Assembly (NCBI RefSeq): GCF_014673495.1
Contig: NZ_CP051006.1
Coordinates: forward strand, 6,661,501 to 6,725,500
From: Streptomyces griseofuscus
Lineage (GTDB): Bacteria; Actinomycetota; Actinomycetes; Streptomycetales; Streptomycetaceae
Reading direction: 5' to 3'
Length of the DNA: 64,000 nt
This document shows positions 42,493 to 51,288 of the stretch, piece after piece. The notes beneath the pieces are model-generated. The model did not search any database. It was given only the letters and a program-made list of their open reading frames with translations, and was not told where the DNA came from. A program made the translations under genes and the position numbers. Position 1 is the stretch's first letter. Each line of letters begins with the position of its first letter.

Positions 42493-43104
42493 ATGCGGGT
42501 GGCTGAGGAGCCGAACGCCAAGGGATGTGGGAAGTGCGGGCGGGATCTGCCTCGCGCGGCCTTCGCGCGGGACAGGAACCGGCGTGACGGTCTTCAGCCT
42601 TACTGCCGGGAGTGCGTGGCGGAGTACAGCGCCACGCACTACCGGCGCCGTCGAGAGGCCATGGGCAAGACCGTCCGACAGAAAGTGACGGTCCCGCCCG
42701 GGCACAAACGCTGTCCGCAGTGCCAGGAGGTGAAGCCCCATACGGAGTGGGAGCGGAACAGGTCCTCGTCCGATGGTTGGGCGAGTTACTGCCGCACCTG
42801 TCGCGCGGGGCGGACCCGAACCAGCTACCTCAAGCGCAAGTACGGCCTCACCGAAGCCGAGCGGGACGCGATGGTGGCCTCCCAGCGGGGCTTGTGCGTG
42901 ATCTGCTTGAAGGCTCCGGCCGCGCATGTGGATCACTGTCACAAGACGGGTAGGGTCCGTGGCGTACTGTGCTTCAACTGCAATTCGGCCATCGGCAAGT
43001 TGGGAGACGATCCCGACGCCGTACGCCGGGCCGCCGCCTATCTGGAAGGAATCTCGTGGAAGCCAATACTCGTGGCACCGGGCGTCTACCAGCTGCCTTC
43101 CTGA
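42493..43104 (+). CDS. Endonuclease VII-like HNH nuclease in the proteasome locus
   Basis: A 203-residue protein. Two repeated zinc-binding units come first: CGKCGRDLPRAAF...YCREC (about residues 12-41) and CPQCQEVKPHTEW...YCRTC (about 74-102). The C-terminal recombination-endonuclease-VII domain reads CVICLKAPAAHVDHCHKTGRVRG and LCFNCNSAIGKL, with the DHCH catalytic/metal site intact. Such enzymes cut branched DNA in phage T4; a role here is unknown. Codon use is less GC-biased than in the neighbours. The ATG at 42493 is 44 nt after pup; its last 49 nt overlap prcB in another frame. Confidence 0.85.
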   Translation: MRVAEEPNAKGCGKCGRDLPRAAFARDRNRRDGLQPYCRECVAEYSATHYRRRREAMGKTVRQKVTVPPGHKRCPQCQEVKPHTEWERNRSSSDGWASYCRTCRAGRTRTSYLKRKYGLTEAERDAMVASQRGLCVICLKAPAAHVDHCHKTGRVRGVLCFNCNSAIGKLGDDPDAVRRAAAYLEGISWKPILVAPGVYQLPS

Positions 43105-43901
43105 CGCCCGGGTCCTCCTCCTTCATGGATTTCCTCGCCGGGCACCAGCCGGAGATGCTTCCCGGGAACCGGCAGCTGCCCCCGACTCAGGGGGTGATCG
43201 AGGCCCCGCACGGCACCACCATCGTGGCGGTGACCTTCCCCGGTGGCGTGGTGCTCGCCGGTGACCGCCGGGCGACCATGGGCAATGTGATCGCGCAGCG
43301 GGACATCGAGAAGGTGTTCCCGGCCGACGAGTACTCCGCGGTCGGCATCGCCGGCACCGCCGGTCTCGCGGTGGAGATGGTGAAGCTCTTCCAGCTGGAG
43401 CTGGAGCACTTCGAGAAGGTCGAGGGCGCCCAGCTGTCCCTGGAGGGCAAGGCCAACCGGCTGTCGACGATGATCCGTTCCAACCTCGGCATGGCCATGC
43501 AGGGCCTGGCCGTGGTGCCCCTGTTCGCGGGATATGACGTGGACCGGGACAAGGGCCGGATCTTCTCGTACGACGTGACGGGCGGCCGTTCCGAGGAGCA
43601 CCACTTCGCGGCGACGGGTTCCGGCTCGGTCTTCGCCCGGGGCGCGATGAAGAAGCTGTTCCGTGACGACCTGACGGAGGAGCAGGCCACCACGCTGGTG
43701 GTGCAGGCCCTCTATGACGCGGCTGACGACGACTCGGCGACCGGTGGTCCCGATGTCGCCCGCCGGATCTACCCGATCATCACCGTGATCACCGAGGACG
43801 GTTTCCGCCGGCTGACCGGGGAAGAGGCCTCCGAGATCTCCCGTTCGGTGCTCCAGCGGCGCCTGGAGGAGCCGGACGGTCCCAAGGCCGCGCTGCTCTG
43901 A
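43056..43901 (+). CDS. prcB: 20S proteasome beta subunit
   Basis: A 281-residue N-terminal-nucleophile hydrolase precursor. The propeptide of about 53 residues ends at APHG, exposing the catalytic Thr of TTIVAVTFPGGVVLAGDRRAT; the Lys is replaced in its usual place by GDRRATMGN with the supporting Asp and Arg, and GTAGLAVEMVKLFQLELEHFE follows. The subunit forms the two inner rings of the core. The GTG at 43056 (MEANT) lies inside the 3' end of the endonuclease gene, a 49-nt overlap. Upstream in-frame starts are not supported. Confidence 0.96.
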   Translation: MEANTRGTGRLPAAFLTPGSSSFMDFLAGHQPEMLPGNRQLPPTQGVIEAPHGTTIVAVTFPGGVVLAGDRRATMGNVIAQRDIEKVFPADEYSAVGIAGTAGLAVEMVKLFQLELEHFEKVEGAQLSLEGKANRLSTMIRSNLGMAMQGLAVVPLFAGYDVDRDKGRIFSYDVTGGRSEEHHFAATGSGSVFARGAMKKLFRDDLTEEQATTLVVQALYDAADDDSATGGPDVARRIYPIITVITEDGFRRLTGEEASEISRSVLQRRLEEPDGPKAALL

Positions 43902-43962
43902 GCGCGGCCCGGTTCTTGACAAGGTGATCACAGTGACCATGACAGAAAGGGACGGATAACCG

Positions 43963-44712
43963 GTGTCGACGCCGTTCTATGTCTCACCTCAGCAGGCGAT
44001 GGCCGACCGGGCGGAGTACGCCCGCAAGGGCATCGCTCGTGGCCGCAGCCTGGTGGTCATGCAGTACGCCGACGGCATCGTGTTCGCCGGCGAGAATCCG
44101 TCCCGCGCGCTGCACAAGTTCAGCGAGATCTACGACCGGATCGGCTTCGCGGCGGCCGGTAAGTACAACGAGTACGAGAATCTGCGCATCGGTGGCGTCC
44201 GTTACGCCGATCTGCGTGGTTACACCTATGACCGGGACGATGTGACGGCCCGGGGTCTGGCCAATGTGTACGCCCAGACGCTGGGCACCATCTTCTCCTC
44301 GGCGGCCGAGAAGCCGTACGAGGTGGAGCTGGTGGTGGCGGAGGTGGGGGAGACCCCGGAGGGCGACCAGATCTACCGGCTGCCGCACGACGGTTCCATC
44401 GTGGACGAGCACGGCTCGGTCGCGGTGGGTGGCAACGCGGAGCAGATCAGCAATTACCTGGACCAGCGGCACCGGGACGGGATGAGTCTGGCCGAGGCGC
44501 TGAAGCTGGCGGTGCAGGCGCTGTCGCGGGACACGAACGGCGGCGAGCGGGAGATTCCGGCGGAGCGCCTTGAGGTCGCGGTGCTGGACCGTACGCGTCC
44601 GCAGAAGCGGAAGTTCAAGCGGATCGTGGGCCGGCAGCTGGCGCGGCTGCTGGAGGCGGACGGCGCGGCCGCGGTCGCGGACGGCTCGGAGGAGTCCGAC
44701 GACGCGGAGTAG
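43963..44712 (+). CDS. prcA: 20S proteasome alpha subunit
   Basis: A 249-residue subunit of the outer rings. It starts MSTPFYVSPQQAMADRAEYARKGIARGRS, with the gate-forming N-terminus and the H0 helix, then VVMQYADGIVFAGEN and KFSEIYDRIGFAAAGKYNEY; the C-terminal tail is acidic (EESDDAE). It provides the docking pockets for ARC's GQYL tail. GTG start at 43963, 61 nt after prcB. A 10-bp hairpin terminator follows at 44738. Confidence 0.96.
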   Translation: MSTPFYVSPQQAMADRAEYARKGIARGRSLVVMQYADGIVFAGENPSRALHKFSEIYDRIGFAAAGKYNEYENLRIGGVRYADLRGYTYDRDDVTARGLANVYAQTLGTIFSSAAEKPYEVELVVAEVGETPEGDQIYRLPHDGSIVDEHGSVAVGGNAEQISNYLDQRHRDGMSLAEALKLAVQALSRDTNGGEREIPAERLEVAVLDRTRPQKRKFKRIVGRQLARLLEADGAAAVADGSEESDDAE

Positions 44713-44737
44713 TCCGCCGCCTTCCTGGTCCTGAGGT

Positions 44738-44760
44738 GCCCCGGCCGTTTCGGCCGGGGC
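44738..44760 (+). terminator. Terminator after prcA
   Basis: GCCCCGGCCG (44738-44747) pairs with CGGCCGGGGC (44751-44760) around TTT, between the convergent prcA and lacI-type genes. Confidence 0.78.
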
Positions 44761-44769
44761 ATTTCGCGT

Positions 44770-45792
44770 TCAGTCCCGGGGGGCCCGTGGGGGCGCGGTG
44801 GAGCCGCGTACGACGAGTTGGACGGGGATGTCGCCGCCGTGGGGTTCGCGGCCTTCCAGGACGGCGAGGAGGGCGTGCATGCCGCGTTCGCCGAAGAGTT
44901 CGGCGTCGAGGTGGACGGTGGTGAGTTCGGGGTCGAGGGCGGTGGCGAGGGCGAGGTCGTCGAGGCCGGTGACGGAGATGTCGTCGGGGATGCGCAGGCC
45001 GAGGCGGCGGGCGGCCTTGTAGGCGCCGGCGGCGAGTTTGTCGTCGTCGCAGACGATGGCGGTGGGGCGGGGGCCGGGGGTGGTGAGGGCGGCTTCGGTG
45101 GCGGTGCGGGCGCCCTCGATGGAGATGGGTGCGCGGGCGGTGCTCAGTTGGGTGCCGGGGGTGGTGGTGAGGCGGGTGGTGAGTTCGCGGGCGCGGGCCT
45201 CGAAGGTCCAGGAGGGTACGTCGGCGGCGAGGTGCAGGATGCGGCGGTGGCCGAGGCCGAGGAGGTGGTCGGTGACCTGGCGGATGCCGTCGGCGATGTC
45301 GAGGTTGACGGTGGCGGCGCCGGGGCTGGCGGTGGGGTCGCTGTCGAGCATGACGAGGGGGAGGCGGTCGCCGCGGATGGCGGTGAGGGCGTCGGCGGCC
45401 ATGGAGGAGGCGAGGACGCCGTCGAGGGCGGCCTGGGCGGAGGCGAAGGGGTCGCGGGCCGGGCCGATGCCTTCGGGGGAGGGGTAGAGGACGACGCCGA
45501 AGCCGTGCTGGGCGGCGACGCGGGCGGCGCCGGTGTAGACGCCGGCGAAGAACTCGGTGGTGAGGGCGGGTACGACGAGGAGGACGGTGCGGGTGCGGCC
45601 GAGGCGGAGGTTGCGGGCGGCGAGGTTGGGGCGGTAGTCGAGGGCGCGGGCGGCCTCGCGGACGCGTTCGGCGGTGGCCTCGGAGACGCGGCCGCGCCAT
45701 TTGTCGCCGAGGACGAGGGAGACGGCGGCCTGGGAGACGCCGGCCGCGTGGGCCACGTCGCGGCTGGTGGGTCGCGTGCTGCTGCGTGCCAC
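44770..45792 (-). CDS. LacI-family transcriptional regulator
   Basis: A 340-residue repressor: N-terminal HTH (PTSRDVAHAAGVSQAAVSLVL, hinge YRPNLAARNLRLGRT) and a periplasmic-binding-protein-like effector domain (VLLVVPALTTEFFAGVYTGA, ISVTGLDDLALATALDPELTTVHLD). It is divergent from an MFS gene and probably controls it; the effector is unknown. The GTG at 45792 has AAGGAG upstream. An inverted repeat at 45838-45864 lies between the two genes. The pair interrupts the proteasome locus between prcA and pafA, as it does in S. coelicolor. Confidence 0.9.
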   Translation of the reverse strand: MARSSTRPTSRDVAHAAGVSQAAVSLVLGDKWRGRVSEATAERVREAARALDYRPNLAARNLRLGRTRTVLLVVPALTTEFFAGVYTGAARVAAQHGFGVVLYPSPEGIGPARDPFASAQAALDGVLASSMAADALTAIRGDRLPLVMLDSDPTASPGAATVNLDIADGIRQVTDHLLGLGHRRILHLAADVPSWTFEARARELTTRLTTTPGTQLSTARAPISIEGARTATEAALTTPGPRPTAIVCDDDKLAAGAYKAARRLGLRIPDDISVTGLDDLALATALDPELTTVHLDAELFGERGMHALLAVLEGREPHGGDIPVQLVVRGSTAPPRAPRD

Positions 45793-45837
45793 GGGTGGGC
45801 CTGCTCCTTCGCCTGGACGCCTGAACAGCGCACATGG

Positions 45838-45864
45838 TACGTATGGGAGTGGAAGTTATACGTA
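45838..45864. promoter_or_regulatory. Dyad between lacI-type gene and MFS gene
   Basis: TACGTAT (45838-45844) and ATACGTA (45858-45864) are exact 7-bp inverted arms with a 13-bp spacer in an AT-richer patch. It is a candidate operator; the spacing is wider than a classical LacI site. Confidence 0.45.
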
Positions 45865-45913
45865 ACACTTGGGCGTCGAGGCGCCTGGTGCGAGCCACGG
45901 GAGGCGCCGCGAC

Positions 45914-47173
45914 ATGGCCACGGGATATCTGGAGATACTCCGGGCGCGGCATGCGCTGCGGCTGCTGACGGGCACGTTGGTGGGCCGGTTGCCCAATGCG
46001 ACGGCGGCGATCGCCCTGGTGCTGTTCGTGCGGGCGTCGGGCGGTACGTACAGCCTGGCGGGCGCGCTGGCGGCGGTGTACGGCGTCGCGAACGCGGTGG
46101 GGCAGCCGGTGCTGGGCCGGCTGGTGGATCTGTACGGGCAGCCGCGGGTGCAGTTGCCCGCGGCGGTGCTGGCGGCGCTGTCGATGACGGTGTTCGCGTT
46201 CGTGGGCACCGATCCGCTGCCGCTGGCGTATGCGGCGGTGGCGGCCTCGGGGTTGTGCGCGCCGCCGTTGGAGGGCGGGCTGCGGGCGCTGTGGCCGTCG
46301 GTGCTGCGGGGTGAGGAGCAGGTGCACTCGGCGTATGCGATGGACGCGGTGGCGCAGGAGGTCATGTTCACGGTGGGGCCGCTGCTGGTGACGGTGTGCG
46401 CGGCGGTGTGGGACGCGCGGGCGGCGCTGCTGGTGCTGAATGTGCTGGGGGTGCTGGGCGCGCTGTCGGTGGTGGTGTCGCCGCCGTCGCGGGCGTGGCG
46501 GTCGGCGCCGCGGGAGGCGCACTGGCTGGGTGCGTTGCGTTCGCCGGGGCTGCTGGTGCTGCTGGGGGCGTTCCTGTTCGTGGGGATGGCGCTGGGTTCG
46601 ATCACGGTGGCGTCGGTGTCGTACGCGGACGGTCATGGCGGGGACGCGGTGTACGGCTGGTTGATGGCGGGGCTGGGGCTGGGCGCGCTGGTGGGTGGTT
46701 CGGTGTACGGGGCGCGGCAGTGGGCGGGGGTGCCGGAGCGGCGACTGCGGGTGCTGGTGGCGCTTCTGGCGGTGTGTTATCTGCCGTTGATGCTGATGCC
46801 GGGTGCGGTGGCGATGGTGTTGTTGTCGGTGGTGTCGGGGGTGTTCCTGGCGCCGTGTATCGCGTGTGCGTTCATCCTGGTGGACCGGCATGCGCCGCGG
46901 GGGACGGTCACGGAGGCTTTCTCGTGGCTGGTGACGACGTTCACGGTGGGCGCGTCGGTGGGTACGGGCCTTGCGGGGCCGGTGGTCCAGGCCGGTGGCA
47001 CGGTGTGGGGTTTCGCGGTGCCGGGTGCTGCCGGGGTGGTGTCGTTGCTGGTGTTGCTGGCGACGGGGCGGGTCCTCGCAGCTCCTGTGCGGGGGGCGGT
47101 GGTTGCGGCTTCATCGGAAAATGATCCAAATCGTGCTGTCGAACCCCGTTTCAGCTCAACGGATCGGGCGTAA
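45914..47173 (+). CDS. MFS transporter
   Basis: A 419-residue integral membrane protein with about 12 hydrophobic helices in two bundles. The interhelical GRLVDLYGQPRVQ after helix 2 is the major-facilitator motif A, and YGARQWAGVPERRLR lies in the corresponding loop of the second half. Its substrate is unknown; the divergent LacI-type regulator hints at a sugar or small metabolite, though the architecture is closer to drug-efflux members. The ATG at 45914 is chosen because GGGAGGCG precedes it; the upstream in-frame ATG at 45869 has no ribosome site. The stop is 9 nt before the pafA ATG. Confidence 0.85.
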   Translation: MATGYLEILRARHALRLLTGTLVGRLPNATAAIALVLFVRASGGTYSLAGALAAVYGVANAVGQPVLGRLVDLYGQPRVQLPAAVLAALSMTVFAFVGTDPLPLAYAAVAASGLCAPPLEGGLRALWPSVLRGEEQVHSAYAMDAVAQEVMFTVGPLLVTVCAAVWDARAALLVLNVLGVLGALSVVVSPPSRAWRSAPREAHWLGALRSPGLLVLLGAFLFVGMALGSITVASVSYADGHGGDAVYGWLMAGLGLGALVGGSVYGARQWAGVPERRLRVLVALLAVCYLPLMLMPGAVAMVLLSVVSGVFLAPCIACAFILVDRHAPRGTVTEAFSWLVTTFTVGASVGTGLAGPVVQAGGTVWGFAVPGAAGVVSLLVLLATGRVLAAPVRGAVVAASSENDPNRAVEPRFSSTDRA

Positions 47174-47182
47174 TGTTCCCTC

Positions 47183-48544
47183 ATGGACCGCCGCATTTTC
47201 GGGCTGGAGAACGAGTACGGCGTCACGTGCACGTTCAGGGGACAGCGCCGCCTGTCGCCTGACGAGGTGGCGCGGTACCTCTTCCGCCGTGTCGTGTCAT
47301 GGGGCCGCAGCAGCAATGTCTTTCTGCGGAACGGCGCCCGGCTGTATCTCGACGTGGGCTCACATCCGGAATACGCGACACCCGAGTGTGACAATGTGAT
47401 CGAACTGGTCACCCACGACAAGGCCGGCGAGCGCATTCTCGAGGGACTCCTGGTGGACGCGGAACGACGCCTGCACGAGGAGGGAATCGCGGGCGACGTC
47501 TACCTGTTCAAGAACAACACCGATTCGGCGGGAAACTCGTACGGCTGCCATGAGAACTATCTGGTGGCGCGGCACGGCGAGTTCTCCCGGCTCGCGGACA
47601 TTCTGATCCCGTTCCTGGTCACGCGGCAGTTGCTGTGTGGCGCGGGCAAGGTGCTCCAGACTCCGCGGGGTGCCGTGTACTGCGTGAGTCAGCGTGCCGA
47701 GCACATCTGGGAGGGCGTGTCGTCGGCCACGACGCGTTCCCGGCCGATCATCAACACCCGTGACGAGCCGCACGCGGACGCGGAGCGCTACCGTCGGCTG
47801 CATGTCATCGTGGGCGACTCGAACATGTCGGAGACGACGATGCTGCTCAAGGTCGGGGCGACCGACCTGGTGCTGCGGATGATCGAGGCGGGCACGGTGA
47901 TGCGGGATCTGACCCTGGAGAACCCGATCCGGGCGATCCGCGAGGTCAGCCATGACATCACGGGGCGGCGCAAGGTGCGTCTGGCCAGTGGCCGGGAGGC
48001 GTCGGCGCTGGAGGTGCAGCGCGAGTACTTCGACAAGGCGGTGGACTTCTGCGAGCGCCGCGGGATCCGTACGGGCACGGTCGAGCGGGTCCTGGAGCTG
48101 TGGGGCCGCACCCTGGACGCGATCGAGTCGGAGGAGCTGGACCGGATCGAGACCGAGATCGACTGGGTGATGAAGTACAAGCTCATCGAGCGGTACCGGG
48201 CCAAGCACAATATGACGATGTCGCATCCGCGGGTCGCGCAGATAGACCTCGCGTATCACGACATCCACCGTCGGCGCGGGTTGTACTACCTGCTGGAGAA
48301 GAAGGGTCAGGCGGCGCGGGTCTGCAATGACGTGCGGATCTTCGAGGGCAAGTCGGTTCCGCCGCAGACGACTCGGGCGCGGCTGCGCGGTGACTTCATC
48401 CGGCGGGCGCAGGAGCAGCGCCGGGACTTCACGGTGGACTGGGTGCATCTGAAGCTCAACGACCAGGCGCAGCGCACCGTGTTGTGCAAGGACCCGTTCC
48501 GCTCGGTGGACGACCGGGTGGAGAAGCTGATCGCCGGAATGTAG
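47183..48544 (+). CDS. pafA: Pup-protein ligase PafA
   Basis: A 453-residue ligase of the same fold as Dop. It begins RRIFGLENEYGVTCTF, with RLYLDVGSHPEYATPE (catalytic Asp), YLFKNNTDSAGNSYGCHENY, SRPIINTRDEPHADAERYRRLH and the C-terminal Pup-groove domain. It phosphorylates the terminal Glu of Pup with ATP and joins it to lysines of target proteins. Unlike Dop it lacks the long Dop-loop after the first motif. TAATGT (47171-47176) ends 6 nt before the ATG, so a leaderless start is possible though the MFS gene ends just upstream. A 14-bp hairpin follows. Confidence 0.97.
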   Translation: MDRRIFGLENEYGVTCTFRGQRRLSPDEVARYLFRRVVSWGRSSNVFLRNGARLYLDVGSHPEYATPECDNVIELVTHDKAGERILEGLLVDAERRLHEEGIAGDVYLFKNNTDSAGNSYGCHENYLVARHGEFSRLADILIPFLVTRQLLCGAGKVLQTPRGAVYCVSQRAEHIWEGVSSATTRSRPIINTRDEPHADAERYRRLHVIVGDSNMSETTMLLKVGATDLVLRMIEAGTVMRDLTLENPIRAIREVSHDITGRRKVRLASGREASALEVQREYFDKAVDFCERRGIRTGTVERVLELWGRTLDAIESEELDRIETEIDWVMKYKLIERYRAKHNMTMSHPRVAQIDLAYHDIHRRRGLYYLLEKKGQAARVCNDVRIFEGKSVPPQTTRARLRGDFIRRAQEQRRDFTVDWVHLKLNDQAQRTVLCKDPFRSVDDRVEKLIAGM

Positions 48545-48565
48545 CGATCGGGCTGGTCGTGGTGG

Positions 48566-48602
48566 GTGTGGCGTTGCGGTGGTGTGTGCCGCAACGCCAC
48601 AC
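48566..48602 (+). terminator. Terminator after pafA
   Basis: GTGTGGCGTTGCGG (48566-48579) pairs perfectly with CCGCAACGCCACAC (48589-48602), a 14-bp stem with a 9-nt loop. Confidence 0.8.
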
Positions 48603-48692
48603 GCGCGTCGTGCGTTTCGTGTGCGGCGCGCGTGTCGGTCGTAGAGTTGCGCGCACGTCATCCGCAAGACCGACCGATTACGAGGCTCTTCC

Positions 48693-49694
48693 GTGCGCCG
48701 ACGTTCGCTTCTTCTCGCCACCGTTCCCGCTGGACTGGTCACGCTCGCCGGGTGTGGCGGCAAGTCCGGTTCGAGTCAGGCCGGTGCGTCTCCGTCGCCC
48801 TCGGCGCCGAGCGCGCCGCCGCCCAAGATCGTGGACGGTCCGCTGCCGGCGATCACGGCGGGGACGCGGTTCGGTGAGAAGCCGACGGTGGCGAAGGGCG
48901 CGGGTGCGCCGTCGAAGAATCTGGCGGTGCGGACGGCGATCCCGGGGACGGGCCGTACGGTCGCGGAGAACGACTTCGTCCAGGCGAACTATCTGGGTCA
49001 GATCTGGGACACCGGCAAGGTGTTCGACAATTCGTACGACCGGCATGCGCCGCTGGTGATGCAGTTGGCGCAGGGCAGTCTGATCGACGGCTGGCGGTAC
49101 GGTCTGGTCGGGAAGAAGACGGGCAGCCGGGTGGAGATCGCGGTGCCTCCGACCTGGGGTTATGGCAAGGCGGGCAATCCGCAGGCGGGGATCAAGGGGA
49201 CGGACACGCTGGTGTTCGTCGTCGATGTGATCGATTCGTTCAACTCGAAGAGCTCGGCGCGCGGCAGGGCCGTTCCGCAGAACGATCCGGCGCTGCCGAA
49301 GGTCGCCACGGTCACCAATGGCACGATTCCGGTGGTGAAGGTCCCGCACACGGCCGCGCCGGACAAGCTGGTGTCCACGTATGTGCTGGAGGGCGACGGT
49401 CCGGAGCTGAAGGCGGATCAGACGGTGCTGTGCCAGTTCCAGGGGCTGGTGTGGGAGGGCGGCAAGACGTTCCAGCGGACGTACGGTTCGGGGCGGTTGA
49501 GCCAGTTCTCGCTGCCGCAGATGCAGGAGACGGTCAAGGGCCTGGCCCAGGGGCTGGTCGGCAAGAAGGTGGGCAGCCGGGTGCTGGTGGTGGTGCCGCC
49601 GCAGCTGGGGTACGGCGACAATCCGCCGAGCGGCGGCCCGGTGGGCAAGGGGGCGACGCTGGTGTTCACGGTGGACATCCTGGCCGCGATGTAG
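48693..49694 (+). CDS. FKBP-type prolyl isomerase lipoprotein with two FKBP domains
   Basis: A 333-residue secreted lipoprotein: signal ending in the lipobox LAGC (lipidated Cys at about 21), a Ser/Pro-rich linker, then two FKBP domains. Domain 1 (about 80-180) reads YLGQIWDTGKVFDNSY and VPPTWGYGKAG; domain 2 (about 235-333) has FQGLVWEGGKTFQRTYG and VPPQLGYGDNPPSG. These are the usual strand and flap segments. It would assist folding on the outer membrane face. GTG start at 48693. Together with the next gene it links pafA to pafBC. Confidence 0.9.
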   Translation: MRRRSLLLATVPAGLVTLAGCGGKSGSSQAGASPSPSAPSAPPPKIVDGPLPAITAGTRFGEKPTVAKGAGAPSKNLAVRTAIPGTGRTVAENDFVQANYLGQIWDTGKVFDNSYDRHAPLVMQLAQGSLIDGWRYGLVGKKTGSRVEIAVPPTWGYGKAGNPQAGIKGTDTLVFVVDVIDSFNSKSSARGRAVPQNDPALPKVATVTNGTIPVVKVPHTAAPDKLVSTYVLEGDGPELKADQTVLCQFQGLVWEGGKTFQRTYGSGRLSQFSLPQMQETVKGLAQGLVGKKVGSRVLVVVPPQLGYGDNPPSGGPVGKGATLVFTVDILAAM

Positions 49695-49776
49695 GGGGTG
49701 TCCGTGTAGGGCGGTGGGGGTGCGGGGATGAAAGACTGTCCGTGTTTCGTGTCGTACCTACGCAGGAGCTTTTGAC

Positions 49777-50148
49777 GTGAACATCGAGAAGCCCGAGATC
49801 GACTTCCCCGAGGGCGATGCCCCGAAGGACCTTGAGATCAAGGACATCTGGGAGGGCGAGGGGCCGGTCGCCGAAGCGGGTCAGAACGTGACCGTGCACT
49901 ACGTCGGTGTCGCCTTCAGCACCGGCGAGGAGTTCGACGCCAGCTGGAACCGTGGCACCCCGTTCCGCTTCCCGCTGGGTGGCGGCCGTGTCATCGCGGG
50001 CTGGGACCGCGGTGTGCAGGGCATGAAGGTCGGCGGCCGTCGCCGGCTGACCATTCCGGCCCACCTCGCCTACGGCGACCAGAGCCCGACCCCGGCGATC
50101 AAGCCGGGCGAGACGCTGATCTTCGTGGTGGACCTGCTCGCGGTCTGA
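49777..50148 (+). CDS. fkbP: Cytoplasmic FKBP-type peptidyl-prolyl isomerase
   Basis: A 123-residue single-domain FKBP. The core reads VTVHYVGVAFSTGEEFDASW, PFRFPLGGGRVIAGWDRGVQGMKVGGRRRLTIP and LAYGDQSP, with the conserved Tyr, Phe, Asp, Trp and Tyr that line the rapamycin/FK506 pocket. It catalyses cis-trans isomerisation of Xaa-Pro bonds. No signal peptide. GTG start at 49777 with CAGGAGC at 49761-49767. A hairpin terminator follows at 50195, separating it from pafB. Confidence 0.95.
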   Translation: MNIEKPEIDFPEGDAPKDLEIKDIWEGEGPVAEAGQNVTVHYVGVAFSTGEEFDASWNRGTPFRFPLGGGRVIAGWDRGVQGMKVGGRRRLTIPAHLAYGDQSPTPAIKPGETLIFVVDLLAV

Positions 50149-50194
50149 GCCGTACCCGAGCCATCGGCCGTTTCCGATCGGATCCGACCGTCTG

Positions 50195-50222
50195 GGGCCC
50201 ATGCCTGTCCGGGCATGGGCCC
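50195..50222 (+). terminator. Terminator after fkbP
   Basis: GGGCCCATGCC (50195-50205) pairs with GGCATGGGCCC (50212-50222), an 11-bp stem, followed by a short T-rich stretch (GGCTTTTG). Confidence 0.78.
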
Positions 50223-50296
50223 TCGGCTTTTGTCCCCGCGCCCGGGAGCGGTACGGTCGACGGTCGGAAGCACAAAACAGAAGGCGAAGGGCGTCG

Positions 50297-51274
50297 ATGG
50301 CCATTGCCAAGGCCGAGCGGCTGATGAACCTCGCGCTGTGTCTGCTCGGCGCACGGCGGCCGCTCAGCAAGCGCGAGCTGCGTGACTCCATCGAGGCATA
50401 CGTCGAGGCCGCGAGGCCGGAGAAGGGCGGCAGCGGCAGCGACGACTCCTTCAACCGGATGTTCGAGCGCGACAAGGACGATCTGCGCGAGCTGGGCCTG
50501 GTGATCGAGACCGTCGAGAACCTCGACGGCGAGGTCGGCTATCTCGCCCGCCGTGACAGCAACCGGCTGCCGCCCATCACCCTGGACGCCGAGGAGGCCG
50601 CCGCCCTCGGCCTGGCCGCCAAGGTCTGGCAGCAGGCCCGGCTCGCCGGTGCCGCCAGCGGCGCCCTCCAGAAGCTGCGTGCCGCCGGGCTGCCCGAGGA
50701 GGTCGACCCGTACGAGGGGCATGCCGCGCTGGAGCCGCGCATCCCGGTGCACGAGGCCGCCTTCGAGCCGCTGATGCTGGCCTGCCGCGACCGCCGCCCG
50801 GTCCTGTTCGACTACCGCAAGGCCTCCGCCGCCCACCCCGAGCCCCGGCATGTCGAGCCGTGGGCGCTGGAGTGCTGGCGCGGCCACTGGTATCTGGCCG
50901 GTTTCGACCGGGACCGGGGCGCCGAGCGCGTCTTCCGGCTGTCCCGGATCACCGGCAGGGTCCGCTCGCGCGGTACGGGCTTCACCGCGCCCGTGCCCGA
51001 TGTGGTGACCGTCCGGGAGACCGTGGCGGGCTGGGCCGGTGAGACGGCCGACCGTTCGGCGCTGATCCGGCTGCGGTCCGGTGCCGGGTACCCGCTGCGG
51101 GCGAAGGCCGCGAAGGTGCGGGAACTCGGGGACGGCTGGGACGAGTTGGAGATTCCGTACGGCCATGGTCTGGATGCCTGGCTGGTGGAGTTCGGACCCG
51201 ATGTGGTGGTCGTGGAGCCGGCCGAGCTGCGGGCCGATGTGGTGGACCGGCTGCGTGCCGTGGCCAAGGGCTGA
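50297..51274 (+). CDS. pafB: WYL-domain transcriptional activator PafB
   Basis: A 325-residue protein with an N-terminal winged helix (MNLALCLLGARRPLSKRELRDSI), a central WYL domain (PVLFDYRKAS, RHVEPWALECWRGHWYLAGFDRDRGAERVFRLSRI) and a C-terminal WCX extension. In mycobacteria PafB and PafC form a heterodimer that activates LexA-independent DNA-damage genes at TTGTCRGTG-N8-TAN3T promoters. The ATG at 50297 is used; the frame continues upstream but only through the terminator. The next gene starts 14 nt later. Confidence 0.93.
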   Translation: MAIAKAERLMNLALCLLGARRPLSKRELRDSIEAYVEAARPEKGGSGSDDSFNRMFERDKDDLRELGLVIETVENLDGEVGYLARRDSNRLPPITLDAEEAAALGLAAKVWQQARLAGAASGALQKLRAAGLPEEVDPYEGHAALEPRIPVHEAAFEPLMLACRDRRPVLFDYRKASAAHPEPRHVEPWALECWRGHWYLAGFDRDRGAERVFRLSRITGRVRSRGTGFTAPVPDVVTVRETVAGWAGETADRSALIRLRSGAGYPLRAKAAKVRELGDGWDELEIPYGHGLDAWLVEFGPDVVVVEPAELRADVVDRLRAVAKG

Positions 51275-51288
51275 GGGGGAGCAGGACT

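Noticed and set aside
46823..46831. TTGTCGGTG inside the MFS gene as a further RecA-NDp promoter
   Set aside because: The sequence eight bases downstream is GGTGTT, which lacks the TAN3T part.
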